A DNA stretch of 64,000 nucleotides from CAJXZP01 sp963974475 (GTDB lineage Bacteria > Bacteroidota > Bacteroidia > Flavobacteriales_G > Salibacteraceae). The notes beneath the pieces are model-generated. The model saw only the letters and a list, made by a program, of their open reading frames with translations. It searched no databases and was not told where the DNA came from. Positions 25,700-34,115 of this stretch are shown piece by piece. The DNA is taken from assembly GCA_963974475.1 (NCBI GenBank), contig CAXBCR010000004.1, positions 134,676-198,675 on the forward strand, given 5' to 3'. Position numbers and translations under genes: made by a program. Numbering within the stretch: the first letter of the stretch is position 1; every line of letters begins with the position of its first letter.

Positions 25700-25728
25700 A
25701 TTCGGAGTGTATGCGACTCTGAATTTTA
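25700..25728 (+). terminator. Terminator between the DUF302 and SCO1 genes
   Basis: ATTCGGAGT pairs with ACTCTGAAT (one mismatch) around a seven-base loop, then TTTTATT. It lies between convergent genes and could work in both directions. Confidence 0.65.
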
Positions 25729-26412
25729 TTCTTCCTCTTTCTTAAGCGTATAAATATCGGCAATAAGCTGTGCGAGTGCGGTTTTGTTCAGTCCGTTATA
25801 AATACCTCTAATGTGACTGTGAGCATCTACTAGCACAAAGTTTTCGGTATGAAGAAAATCGTCATTGGTTTTGGAAATTCCGAGGTCTTCTTCCACGAAA
25901 TAAAAATGACGTCCCAACTCATAGATGGCATCTCTATTACCGGTCAACAGTCGCCAAGTGCGGTAATCAACGCCTTTTGCCATGACATATTTTTGAAGTA
26001 TTTCAATAGAATCCTTTTCGGGTGTTACCGAATGAGAGATTAGCATCACATCCGTATCTGTGAGGAATTCTTCTTGCAGCAAACCCATATTGGCGGTCAT
26101 TTTAGGGCAAATTCCGGGGCAGGTAGTGAAAAAGAAATCAGCTACATAAATTTTACCCGTTAAATCGTTTTGACTAAATGAATTCCCGTTTTGGTCGGTT
26201 AGATGAAAATCTTTAATAGTGTGAAAATTGGCCAGTGAATCACTATCAGAACCTAACCAATGAGGTGTAAATGTTGCTTCGCTGTAATAAGGTAGTGCAT
26301 TTACACGGCTTTCTTTTTTGGCGGGTGTAGGTTCATTTTGACTCGTACACGAAGTGATAAAAAGCGCGAGAATAACCCAAATGATATTACTGTTTTTTTT
26401 GTACAATTTCAT
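25726..26412 (-). CDS. SCO1/SenC family protein, lipoprotein
   Basis: A thioredoxin-fold copper chaperone or thiol-disulfide protein of the SCO family, about 228 residues. The CxxxC copper site is FFFTTCPGICPKM and the distal His lies in VLVDAHSHIRGIYNG. The N-terminus (KLYKKNSNIIWVILALFITSC) is a lipoprotein signal. SCO proteins deliver copper to CuA of cytochrome oxidase or relay redox signals. I prefer the start MKLYKKNSN; it overlaps the end of the YwqK-like gene. No oxidase genes are adjacent, so the client is unknown. Confidence 0.88.
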   Translation of the reverse strand: MKLYKKNSNIIWVILALFITSCTSQNEPTPAKKESRVNALPYYSEATFTPHWLGSDSDSLANFHTIKDFHLTDQNGNSFSQNDLTGKIYVADFFFTTCPGICPKMTANMGLLQEEFLTDTDVMLISHSVTPEKDSIEILQKYVMAKGVDYRTWRLLTGNRDAIYELGRHFYFVEEDLGISKTNDDFLHTENFVLVDAHSHIRGIYNGLNKTALAQLIADIYTLKKEEE

Positions 26413-26992
26413 CTTCCAATTCATAACATAATGTTGATCGTTTTAGTCCAAAAAAGCGACCGTTTTTAGCTTCGTAATTATTGTAAATTTTCCCGTTTTC
26501 TCGCCATGCCTGCTGCATTCCTTCCTCTTTGCCATTAACATATTGGAGTTTTTTAAACAACGCTCCAGATTTATACCATTGCAGTTGTTCTCCATTGGCT
26601 TTGCCTTGGTCAAAATGGTTTAGCGAACGATTAACTCCAGATGCCCACCACGTTTGATTAACACCATGCAACTTCCCGTTTTGGTACTGCGCAGAAAAGC
26701 TCTTTATTCCGTTTGGAAACCACTTTTCTAACGTGCCATTCTTTTTTCCTTCGGTATACTGAATGGTTTGAGAAATGGAGTTATTTGCGTAATACGCGAT
26801 AGAAACTCCCGAAAAGGGCTCGTTTTTGTACAAAACGAGCCCTAAATTGGGTTTATTTACCAATTCAGATGACGCTATGGTATCCGAACTAGCCCCGCTA
26901 AATGAAATGGGAAATGCTAGATTGGCGTTGCCATCGGTACACGAAATGATACCGATGACAATTATGCCTGCTATGAATTTATTGAATCGCAT
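26387..26992 (-). CDS. YwqK/MORN-repeat lipoprotein
   Basis: A lipoprotein (MRFNKFIAGIIVIGIISC) of about 201 residues with five to six MORN-like units, for example GKKNGTLEKWFPNGIKSFSA, NGKLHGVNQTWWASGVNRS and NGKEEGMQQAWRENGKIYNN. Databases often label this family 'toxin-antitoxin system YwqK family antitoxin', but nothing here supports a toxin-antitoxin role. The start at 26992 overlaps the YHYH gene by 14 bp, and its end overlaps the SCO1 gene, so translation is probably coupled along the cluster. Confidence 0.8.
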   Translation of the reverse strand: MRFNKFIAGIIVIGIISCTDGNANLAFPISFSGASSDTIASSELVNKPNLGLVLYKNEPFSGVSIAYYANNSISQTIQYTEGKKNGTLEKWFPNGIKSFSAQYQNGKLHGVNQTWWASGVNRSLNHFDQGKANGEQLQWYKSGALFKKLQYVNGKEEGMQQAWRENGKIYNNYEAKNGRFFGLKRSTLCYELEDEIVQKKQ

Positions 26993-27809
26993 TGGGTGTT
27001 CCTTGGTAATCACCAGGGAATAAAATGTAATATTGACTTAAATATAACTCGTTTTCAATGTGGTAATGATACTCTGCCGTAGAAGAATGCTTTGTAGTAG
27101 AAGTATGTCCACCAGATGCATCTAAGTCGGTAGGATAGGTTCCTGTGGAGGTACATTTTCTTCCATATAGAAAAAAGCCATCTGAAATAATCCCAATTAA
27201 AGCATCGTCATTATCCGACCATGATTTTGGCTCTAAATGGTAGTGGTAACTTTGCGGACCGGTATGCGCACCATTAAAATCTAATGATGGAGCAGCATCA
27301 TCTAACGGTACATTTGGACCTTCCTCATCATTGTAAATCATGGATCCACTCACGGCTATACCAATAGCTCCTAAACCAGTGCTAGATGTTGCGCTTGCTT
27401 TGGTTGGTGTGGTAGGTACACGTAAAGTATACATTCCGTTAAAATCATCAATATTACCCGGAGCCATACTAGCATACGAGGTAACGGTTGGCTCTACAAA
27501 AAGTGGGTGATTTACACTTGCTGCTGGAGTAGTCAACGTGTTTCCCATAGGGTCGGTAGCAGACCTTGCAGTCGTATTTGACCAATATGGAGAGGTGTGG
27601 TTTGGAAGTCCGTTAGACTCAATGACCACTTCGGTACCATCTAAATAAATATTGAGGTTGTCTGCATCAAATTCAGCATAAGCTGCATGTAATTCTGATG
27701 TAGTTCCCGAACCCGATGTGGTAGTGGTAGTGGTTGTTTCGTCCTTTTTACATGACCCTAAAAAGGTCAGAAATGCCAGTCCTACTGGCACAAATTTTAG
27801 ATAATTCAT
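26979..27809 (-). CDS. YHYH-domain lipoprotein
   Basis: A 276-residue lipoprotein (KFVPVGLAFLTFLGSC) with the YHYH domain. The histidine motifs are QSYHYHLEPKSW and AEYHYHIENELYL. Between them lies LIGIISDGFFLYGRKC, a conserved 'dGfpiYG' element. After the Cys a poly-Thr linker (ETTTTTTTSGSGTT) precedes the folded part. His-rich motifs suggest metal binding, and the neighbouring EF-hand and SCO1 genes agree with a metal-related envelope function, but none is known for the family. Confidence 0.87.
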   Translation of the reverse strand: MNYLKFVPVGLAFLTFLGSCKKDETTTTTTTSGSGTTSELHAAYAEFDADNLNIYLDGTEVVIESNGLPNHTSPYWSNTTARSATDPMGNTLTTPAASVNHPLFVEPTVTSYASMAPGNIDDFNGMYTLRVPTTPTKASATSSTGLGAIGIAVSGSMIYNDEEGPNVPLDDAAPSLDFNGAHTGPQSYHYHLEPKSWSDNDDALIGIISDGFFLYGRKCTSTGTYPTDLDASGGHTSTTKHSSTAEYHYHIENELYLSQYYILFPGDYQGTPNAIQ

Positions 27810-27857
27810 AGCTGTTTTATTTGATTGATTTATTTGATTGTTGATTGAATGAGATTT

Positions 27858-28178
27858 TTATCTCGGTGGGCGTTGCCCTTGTTTTGGTTTTGGTGCTGCT
27901 TCAATTTCTTCTTTCGACAAGAAGCCGTCACCATTCGTGTCCACTTTAGAAAAATCCTTTTTTAGGGGCCCTTGCACTTCTTTTTTACTCAATTTACCAT
28001 CTTTATTTGTATCCAATTTGACAAATAGCTCCTCTACACTTAATGGGCCTCCCTTTTGTCCTTGAGGTTTCTGAGGTAGATTTTGTTCGTTGGAGTTTCT
28101 TGATGGTTCTTGACCGTTACAGTTTGAAAAACTAAAAGCCAATATTACACCTAAAATGAGGATGCTTTTCTTGTTCAT
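27858..28178 (-). CDS. EF-hand lipoprotein
   Basis: A 106-residue lipoprotein (MNKKSILILGVILAFSFSNC) with a Pro/Gln-rich linker and two EF-hand loops, DTNKDGKLSKKE and DTNGDGFLSKEE, with the expected Ca2+ ligands at positions 1, 3, 5 and 12. It heads the four-gene minus-strand cluster EF-hand, YHYH, YwqK-like and SCO1. It is probably a small periplasmic Ca2+-binding protein. The 700-bp upstream gap carries repeats and no evident -7 box. Confidence 0.85.
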   Translation of the reverse strand: MNKKSILILGVILAFSFSNCNGQEPSRNSNEQNLPQKPQGQKGGPLSVEELFVKLDTNKDGKLSKKEVQGPLKKDFSKVDTNGDGFLSKEEIEAAPKPKQGQRPPR

Positions 28179-28349
28179 ATTTTTACCGTTTAAATTGATT
28201 AATGGTGAGATATAAAAAAAGAGAAAAGGTTTAATTAGGGAATGAAATAATTTTAATAGAGTTGAATACTATGATAGCCACTTCTAATTTAGTAACTGAA
28301 ATTCAATTAGTTATATTCTGTAATCAAGAGTTACATTAATTTTTATTTT

Positions 28350-28522
28350 CTTTATGAATCTTAACTTCTTCATGTTTCAGTTTTTTGAGTTCACCATTTT
28401 GAACGATTAAGAAATTAAGAAAAAGTGAAGAGTTTTTTTCTTAATGCATCTTAACTTCTTAATGTTTGATTCTTTTGCATTGCCTTTTTGAACGATTAAG
28501 AAATTAAGAAAAAGCGAAGAGG
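28350..28522 (+). repeat. Two tandem units of the 88-90-bp palindromic repeat
   Basis: Two consecutive units with an 89-bp period. Each has a left arm like CTTAACTTCTTAATGTTTCA, a loop of about 20 T-rich bases, a right arm TGAACGATTAAGAAATTAAG and a tail ending in AAGTGAAGAG. Left arm and inverted right arm agree at about 17 of 20 positions. They lie upstream of the EF-hand gene in an otherwise gene-free 697-bp gap (28179-28875) that also holds a lone hairpin, a third unit and the sulfatase terminator. Confidence 0.85.
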
Positions 28523-28589
28523 GTTTTGCCGCTATTTTTTGGTTAGTTTGGATTCGATTTTCCTTTTATTCATAAACTAAACGCACATA

Positions 28590-28634
28590 AAAATCGTGTA
28601 GATTAGTAATAGAATTCCTAATTTACACGATTTT
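28590..28634. other. Isolated 45-nt hairpin
   Basis: AAAATCGTGTAGATTAG (28590-28606) pairs along its whole length, with one G-U, with CTAATTTACACGATTTT (28618-28634) around an 11-base loop. It is not part of the neighbouring repeat family. On the minus strand a short T-run follows (TTTTTATG), so a terminator is possible, but no gene ends here. Confidence 0.7.
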
Positions 28635-28689
28635 GGATTTCTTAAGGTATACGGATTTATTGTGTTAAATAGCTGATTTTTTTGGAATT

Positions 28690-28781
28690 TAGACTCTTAA
28701 TTAACCTTAACTTCTTAATGTTTCAGTTTTTTTGCATTTACCATTTTGAACGATTAAGAAATTAAGAAAAAGTGAAGAGGG
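28690..28781 (+). repeat. Third unit of the palindromic repeat in this gap
   Basis: A single unit with left arm CTTAACTTCTTAATGTTTCA, loop containing GCATTTACCATTT, right arm TGAACGATTAAGAAATTAAG and tail AAGTGAAGAGG. It is nearly identical to the pair 260 bp to the left and in the same orientation. Confidence 0.85.
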
Positions 28782-28820
28782 TTTATACCAATATACCCTA
28801 TTAATAAACGGTCAGTACAT

Positions 28821-28855
28821 AAAAAAAGGGCTAAAAACAAATGCTCTTAACCCTT
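28821..28855 (-). terminator. Terminator after the arylsulfatase gene
   Basis: On the minus strand AAGGGTTAA pairs (one G-U) with TTAGCCCTT, followed by a run of seven T. It lies about 20 bp past the stop at 28876. Confidence 0.75.
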
Positions 28856-28875
28856 CTCAATACGTTTGTTTAAGC

Positions 28876-31320
28876 CTATTGGCTCATCATTACTCTTTTA
28901 GCTTCCGCTTCTAAATCAACGTAAGGTGTACCCTCAACGGTTACTCCTACAAAGTCTATAACACCATCATGAAATCTACTTGGAGATGGGTATTGTTCAC
29001 TTACCGCATCACCGCCATCGTATCCAATACATAAGCCGTCACCCGATAAAGTAAATTTAGCAGGTTGCGTTTTCATTGGCCCTTCGGCTACTAATTTATC
29101 ATCTATATATAGTTTAGCAGTTCCCACTGACTCTCCTTTATCGCCCGTTTTTTCTCTGATGAATTCCATACCTACGGTATGTTTTCCTGGAGTTAGGGTG
29201 ATAGAAGATTCAAACACTTGCTCTGGTTTAATTCCTAAGAAATTATACACGTAATACAACTTGTTGTTTTTGATAAACAAAGAGTGTCCACCAAAACGAG
29301 AACCATGTGCAAACACAATTCCTGATGTTTTACTTGTAGTTTCTACATTCGCTAAAATCTTGTACGAACGTCCTCTTATATTTACTGCGTTTCCTTCCGG
29401 AACTGGTGCTGCAAATGGATAATAAATGTATCTATCGCGCGCTTCTTCTTGCGAAGGCCTTTCGATAGTAAATAATTCTACCGCATTCCTATCATCTAGT
29501 GGAAGCACATTATTTTTCTCCGCTTCAACAAACCAAGCATCTATTAATTCTTGCAGTTTCTCTGGATTCTCTTTGGCTAAATCTTTAGATTCAGACCTAT
29601 CCACTGCAACGTGGTATAATTCCCAATCATCTTTATCAAAATTACCTTTTCCTGAAAGAGGCGCGTGAATTGCTGCAGCTTTCCATCCGTCTTTCCAAAT
29701 TCCACGAGAACCTAACATTGCATAATACTGCACATGTTTTTGAGTAGCATCATTTGGCTGAGCGTCAAATGTGTAAGCCATTGAAACTCCCGAAAGAGGT
29801 ACTTGCTTCACACCATTATATACTTCTGGCATTTCTAATCCAACTAATTCTAAAATAGTAGGAACGATATCCACCGAGTGGTGATATTGATTACGAATTT
29901 CTCCTTTTGCTTTAATTCCTTTTGGCCAAGAAATTACTAATGGGTCGTTAGTACCACCTGCATATTGAGAATAACGTTTAAACATTTTAAAAGGTGCTGA
30001 AAACGCAGATGCCCATCCGGTTGGGAAGTGCTCATAAGTTTCAGGTCCTCCTAAAACATCCATATATTTCATATTCTCTGAAAGCTCATCTGGGTATCCG
30101 TTAAAGAATTTGTTTTCGTTAACCGAACCGTTTGGAGAACCTTCACCCGAAGCGCCATTATCAGCAGCATACATAATAATGGTGTTTTCTAACTGACCGC
30201 TTTCTTCTAAGTAATCTATTACTCTACCTACTTGCGCATCGGTATATTCAGAAAAACCTGCATAAACCTCTGCCATTTTAGCGAATAATTTTTTCTCGTC
30301 ATCATTTAACGTGTTCCATGGGCGAACCATGTCAATAGCTTCCGCCATATCTTCACGCATTGGATTCATTGGAGTGTTTACCGTTCCTTCTGGTAAAATT
30401 CCTTTTTCAATCATACGACCTGTAACCCAATCTCTGTAGGCATCATAACCAGCATCAAATTTACCTTTGTATTTTGCAATGTATTCTTTAGGTGCATGGT
30501 GAGGAGCGTGATTTGCTCCTGGATTGTACCACATATACCAAGGTTTTGAAGGATTGGTAGCTTGTTGGTCACGCAACATACCTAAAGCATGGTCGGCTAA
30601 ATCTTTAGAAAGGTGATATCCTTCTTCAAATTCTCTTTCTACAAAATGGTTATCTTCAATTAAATCAGGATACCATTGATTGGTTTCTCCACCAATAAAT
30701 CCGTAAAAACGGTCCCAACCCATTTGTAAAGGCCATTGTTTTTTACTTCCACCAGAAGCTACATCTTGTTCAGGTACGTTATGGTTTTTACCAATCCAAA
30801 AAGTACTGTAGCCATTGTCTTGCAATATTTTTGATAATGGAGTTACTTCCGCACCCATTCTACCGTTTGCGCCAGGGAACCCATCTGCGGTTTCGGTAAT
30901 TGCAGCCATTCCATTTAAGTGGTGGTTTCTACCTGTTTGAATAGTAGAACGCGTTGGCGAACATAAAGCTGTAGTATGCCATTGGGTATACGTTAAGCCG
31001 TTGGCAGCAAGCTTATCCAAAGTTGGCATATTTATGCCTCCACCGTAAGGCGACCAAGAGCCTAATCCTGTATCATCATACAATACAAATAAAATATTTG
31101 GTGCGCCCATTGGGGCAGCTTTAGGCGTGTAAGCCGACCAATCGGATTTAGAATCTCTTACGTCTAAAGCTATTTTACCATTAAATTTAGCTGCACTTGA
31201 GTTATCAGTTTCTACTGTTTCTTTGGGTGTATTGGGTGATTGATTACATCCCGATGCTACTACCACTAAGGCACTAAATGCCATAGAATGAAGTAGGACT
31301 TTAAATGTTCTTTTATTCAT
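28876..31320 (-). CDS. Arylsulfatase (S1 sulfatase family), lipoprotein
   Basis: An 814-residue sulfatase that hydrolyses sulfate esters. The formylglycine signature is LCSPTRSTIQTGR, with Cys120 to be converted to formylglycine, and metal ligands include FVLYDDTG (Asp82/83) near the start and MYAADNGASG in the middle. The N-terminus is a lipoprotein signal (lipidated Cys25, VVVASGC), so it is envelope-anchored. After the catalytic domain, a C-terminal beta-rich domain (GIVFAHGSRFGGHSLFIKNN) is typical of the long ~780-residue subgroup. Neither an anSME/FGE maturase nor polysaccharide-utilisation genes are in the window, so maturation must come from elsewhere. The substrate is unknown. Confidence 0.92.
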   Translation of the reverse strand: MNKRTFKVLLHSMAFSALVVVASGCNQSPNTPKETVETDNSSAAKFNGKIALDVRDSKSDWSAYTPKAAPMGAPNILFVLYDDTGLGSWSPYGGGINMPTLDKLAANGLTYTQWHTTALCSPTRSTIQTGRNHHLNGMAAITETADGFPGANGRMGAEVTPLSKILQDNGYSTFWIGKNHNVPEQDVASGGSKKQWPLQMGWDRFYGFIGGETNQWYPDLIEDNHFVEREFEEGYHLSKDLADHALGMLRDQQATNPSKPWYMWYNPGANHAPHHAPKEYIAKYKGKFDAGYDAYRDWVTGRMIEKGILPEGTVNTPMNPMREDMAEAIDMVRPWNTLNDDEKKLFAKMAEVYAGFSEYTDAQVGRVIDYLEESGQLENTIIMYAADNGASGEGSPNGSVNENKFFNGYPDELSENMKYMDVLGGPETYEHFPTGWASAFSAPFKMFKRYSQYAGGTNDPLVISWPKGIKAKGEIRNQYHHSVDIVPTILELVGLEMPEVYNGVKQVPLSGVSMAYTFDAQPNDATQKHVQYYAMLGSRGIWKDGWKAAAIHAPLSGKGNFDKDDWELYHVAVDRSESKDLAKENPEKLQELIDAWFVEAEKNNVLPLDDRNAVELFTIERPSQEEARDRYIYYPFAAPVPEGNAVNIRGRSYKILANVETTSKTSGIVFAHGSRFGGHSLFIKNNKLYYVYNFLGIKPEQVFESSITLTPGKHTVGMEFIREKTGDKGESVGTAKLYIDDKLVAEGPMKTQPAKFTLSGDGLCIGYDGGDAVSEQYPSPSRFHDGVIDFVGVTVEGTPYVDLEAEAKRVMMSQ

Positions 31321-31609
31321 GTTATTAGTTGGAATTTATGAATCAACGAAAATAAGCGTTTTATACGTGAAAAAAAATATCATTTGATGTCATTTGAATT
31401 GGTGCTTTTCCGTTGCTACCTGGGGACAATTTGTCCTTATAGAAGTGTTCTGCTTTTGAAAATGGAATAGACAGGATGATTCTAAAAACTCCTTCTCTAT
31501 TGGAACAATTAGAAGTGTTCTTTTTCCATCTTTTGATTCTGATTTCAGTTATAGGCAATTTGTCGACAACTGAAAAAATTCACGAAAGTGGGGGTATTTA
31601 TACAAAATA

Positions 31610-33709
31610 CTACTCTCTACTAAAATACTTCTGTAACTCCATCAATCGCTGGTTATTTGGAGCAAACTTCAACGCATTCGCTAATTCATTTTTCGCCTCT
31701 TTTTTACTACCCGAATTGTACAGCATCAAAATATAATTGTAGCTGTATTTTGGGTTTCTGGGTTGAACCTCATAAGCCTTTTTCAAGTACGCTAATTGAT
31801 TCGGAGTATTTCCTAACGCACCTTCATTCAGCCCCATGAAGTAATAAAAATCTGCATTTTCAGGAAATTTAGCTAAGGCTTGAATTAAGATGGCTTGCAC
31901 TTTTTTGGATTCATTATTACCACTGTATAGAATGGCTAAATTGGTGTACGGACTTATCTGTAACGAATCCATTTTCAATGCTCTTTGAAATGCATTTACC
32001 GCTCTGGTGTAATCACCTTGTTGCTGATAAAATTCACCTATTAATGTTTGCCCATTCGGGAAATCTGCATTGCCTTTTAGATACGTGAAATACTCTCCGT
32101 TTACCTTGTTCCATGCGCTGCTTTGTTTTGGGTTTAGCGTGGTTACATTCACCTTGCTTACCGTTCTAAACGCCATCATTCGAACCGCTTTTACGGGGTC
32201 ATTTAGGCCTTCTAAACCCGGTTGAAGGCGAATATTTTCTGGGAAAGAAAGTAAAGAAGAAAAACCCGCTTGCCTTACCAAGGCTTCTGGGTTTTTTAGT
32301 GATTGCAAAATCAATTCAAAGGCTTTCGGGTTATTTAAATACTGTAAATATTCTAACGATGTGGCTTTAATAATGGTGGGTACAGAATCGTTTGTTAATA
32401 GGTTCTCTAAATGAATTATGGACTGCGCATTTAATTTAGAACCCGGTAATAAATCGTCCGAAAAATGGTAGGCTCTCTCTTTTCCATACCATTTTATAAC
32501 GGCACTTTCTGCCCATTTTGCATCCTTGTCTTTATGACAGCTATTACACGCATTTGAAGTGTTGTATTTTACCGATTGGTCAGGTCTGGGGATTCTAAAA
32601 CTATGGTCTTTTCGGTAATCATTACCCATGTAGGTCTTTCCATCCATGTGGCAGCTTACGCATTCAGCTCCTTTCGTATTGGGTACGTGATGATGATGCA
32701 TTTCAGTATCGTACTTTTGGGGTTCATGACACTGCAAACAAAGTGCGTTTCCTTGCATTTTAACCTCTCCCGAATGCACATTGTGGCAGTTGTTACACGC
32801 TACATGATTTCGGTACATCCTACTGGATAAAAACGAGCCATACACAAAATCTTCCTGGTCTATTTGTCCATCTGCTTCGTAAAAAGCATTGGTTAAATTT
32901 TGCGGAATAAAACGGTGTAAAAACTCGTTGGATGGGTCGCTTAAATCTTCTAACATGGTCCTGCGCGCATGACATGTTCCACAGGTATTAATTTGCGATT
33001 TTTGGTCGGTTAACAATCCCTCTTTATACGGGTCGGTTCCTGTTTTATTTACTTGGAAATCTAAGTGTTTTCCGGCTGGTCCGTGACAGGATTCACAGGC
33101 TACATTTATTTCTTCGTAAGTGGTATTAAAGCTATCGGTAACTTCGTTGTAATTCTTTTTCAAATGGGTAGAGTGGCACGATGAACACATGGTATTCCAG
33201 TTTTGCCCGCCTTTGCTCCAACTCAACCAATCGTGAGGTTCAACAACGTTTCCTTGATTTTGATGGAACCATTTGTTTTGTTCGGTATCCCATGTGGCTC
33301 GAAGGGTTTGAAACTTACCGTTTTCGGTTTTTAGCAAATACTGTTGTAAGGGATGCCACCCGAAGGTGTAAGCTACTTCAAATGTTTGAGTAGGTTCTTT
33401 TTGGTCGGTGATTTCTACGAAGTAACCGGTATCGTTTTGGGTGAATTTGTATTGGATTTCATCTGCAGAATAGGTGGTGTTAAAATCGGCTTTTACGTAT
33501 TCTTTTGTAGCCAATTGCATGGAGTAGAAGTGGTCTGATTTTTTCCAATCGGCATGTTCTTCTTGGTGGCATTCTTTACAGGTTTCGGCTCCTACGTATG
33601 AAGGATGTGAAACTTGGGTATTAACCTCTGAATAGGGTTCTTTATTTGAGTCAGAACATCCAGTAAAGAAAACTAACCCGATTATAAAAAGAATAATAAT
33701 GTGACGCAT
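31610..33709 (-). CDS. Octaheme c-type cytochrome with HEAT/TPR C-terminus, lipoprotein
   Basis: A 699-residue lipoprotein (IIGLVFFTGC) with eight CxxCH heme sites in the first ~400 residues (CKECH, CSSCH, CESCH, CGTCH, CNNCH, CLQCH, CVSCH, CNSCH). The rest is alpha-solenoid: a HEAT-like segment (SLKNPEALVRQAGFSSLLSF), then three or four TPRs (QGDYTRAVNAFQRALKMD). The layout matches the 'cytochrome c family plus TPR' proteins of Bacteroidota. No catalytic Lys-type heme site (CxxCK) is present, so it is not a NrfA-type nitrite reductase. The electron partner is unknown. It starts just downstream of a palindromic repeat array. Confidence 0.88.
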   Translation of the reverse strand: MRHIIILFIIGLVFFTGCSDSNKEPYSEVNTQVSHPSYVGAETCKECHQEEHADWKKSDHFYSMQLATKEYVKADFNTTYSADEIQYKFTQNDTGYFVEITDQKEPTQTFEVAYTFGWHPLQQYLLKTENGKFQTLRATWDTEQNKWFHQNQGNVVEPHDWLSWSKGGQNWNTMCSSCHSTHLKKNYNEVTDSFNTTYEEINVACESCHGPAGKHLDFQVNKTGTDPYKEGLLTDQKSQINTCGTCHARRTMLEDLSDPSNEFLHRFIPQNLTNAFYEADGQIDQEDFVYGSFLSSRMYRNHVACNNCHNVHSGEVKMQGNALCLQCHEPQKYDTEMHHHHVPNTKGAECVSCHMDGKTYMGNDYRKDHSFRIPRPDQSVKYNTSNACNSCHKDKDAKWAESAVIKWYGKERAYHFSDDLLPGSKLNAQSIIHLENLLTNDSVPTIIKATSLEYLQYLNNPKAFELILQSLKNPEALVRQAGFSSLLSFPENIRLQPGLEGLNDPVKAVRMMAFRTVSKVNVTTLNPKQSSAWNKVNGEYFTYLKGNADFPNGQTLIGEFYQQQGDYTRAVNAFQRALKMDSLQISPYTNLAILYSGNNESKKVQAILIQALAKFPENADFYYFMGLNEGALGNTPNQLAYLKKAYEVQPRNPKYSYNYILMLYNSGSKKEAKNELANALKFAPNNQRLMELQKYFSRE

Positions 33710-33767
33710 GTAAATTTATTAGTTGCCAAATATCGGTTAATATTTTTTTGAATCATTAGCGATTTAA

Positions 33768-34115
33768 AGAAAGTGAAGAGGCTTTTGCTTAATGCCTTAA
33801 TGTTTCCGCTTTTTGCATTGCCTTTTGAAACATTAAGAAGTGAAGAAAAAGTGAAGAGGGCTTTTGCTTAATGAACCTTAATGCCTTCATGTTTCAGCCT
33901 TTTGCACTGCTTTTTGAAATAGTAAGAAATGAAGAAGAAGTGAAGAGGACTTTGCTTAATGAACCTTAACTCCTTCATGTTTCAGCCTTTTGCACTGCTT
34001 TTTGAAATAGTAAGAAATGAAGAAGAAGTGAAGAGGACTTTGCTTAATGAACCTTAACTCCTTCATGTTTCAGTTTTTGCGTTTACCATTTTGAAATAGT
34101 AAGAATTGAAGAGGT
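33768..34115 (+). repeat. Palindromic repeat array, four units, left of the GxxExxY gene
   Basis: Four units with anchors (GTGAAG) at 33773, 33851, 33940 and 34028, so periods of 78, 89 and 88 bp. Units 2-4 share TTGCTTAATGAACCTTAA, the arm CTTCATGTTTCA and a right arm TGAAATAGTAAGAA; units 2 and 3 are nearly identical. The last unit uses a different loop (TTTTTGCGTTTACCATTT) and runs to 3 bp from the stop of the GxxExxY gene. The 406-bp gap 33710-34115 holds nothing else. Confidence 0.9.

Noticed and set aside
26387..26992. YwqK-like gene as an antitoxin of a toxin-antitoxin pair
   Set aside because: It is a signal-bearing lipoprotein with MORN-like repeats inside an envelope-protein cluster, and no toxin-like partner is adjacent.
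31361..31558. A 65-codon minus-strand frame between the sulfatase and the octaheme cytochrome
   Set aside because: No recognisable domain, signal or promoter box; overlapping frames on the other strand are equally long.
31610..33709. Octaheme protein as an NrfA or octaheme nitrite/tetrathionate reductase
   Set aside because: All eight sites are CxxCH with no CxxCK catalytic heme, and the C-terminus is a HEAT/TPR solenoid, unlike those enzymes.
33851..34115. Short minus-strand peptides encoded by each repeat unit (starting ATGAAGGAGTTAAGG)
   Set aside because: Unit periods of 88, 89 and 90 bp shift the frame from unit to unit and the codons change freely, so no coding constraint is visible. 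The open frames follow from the A/T-rich composition.
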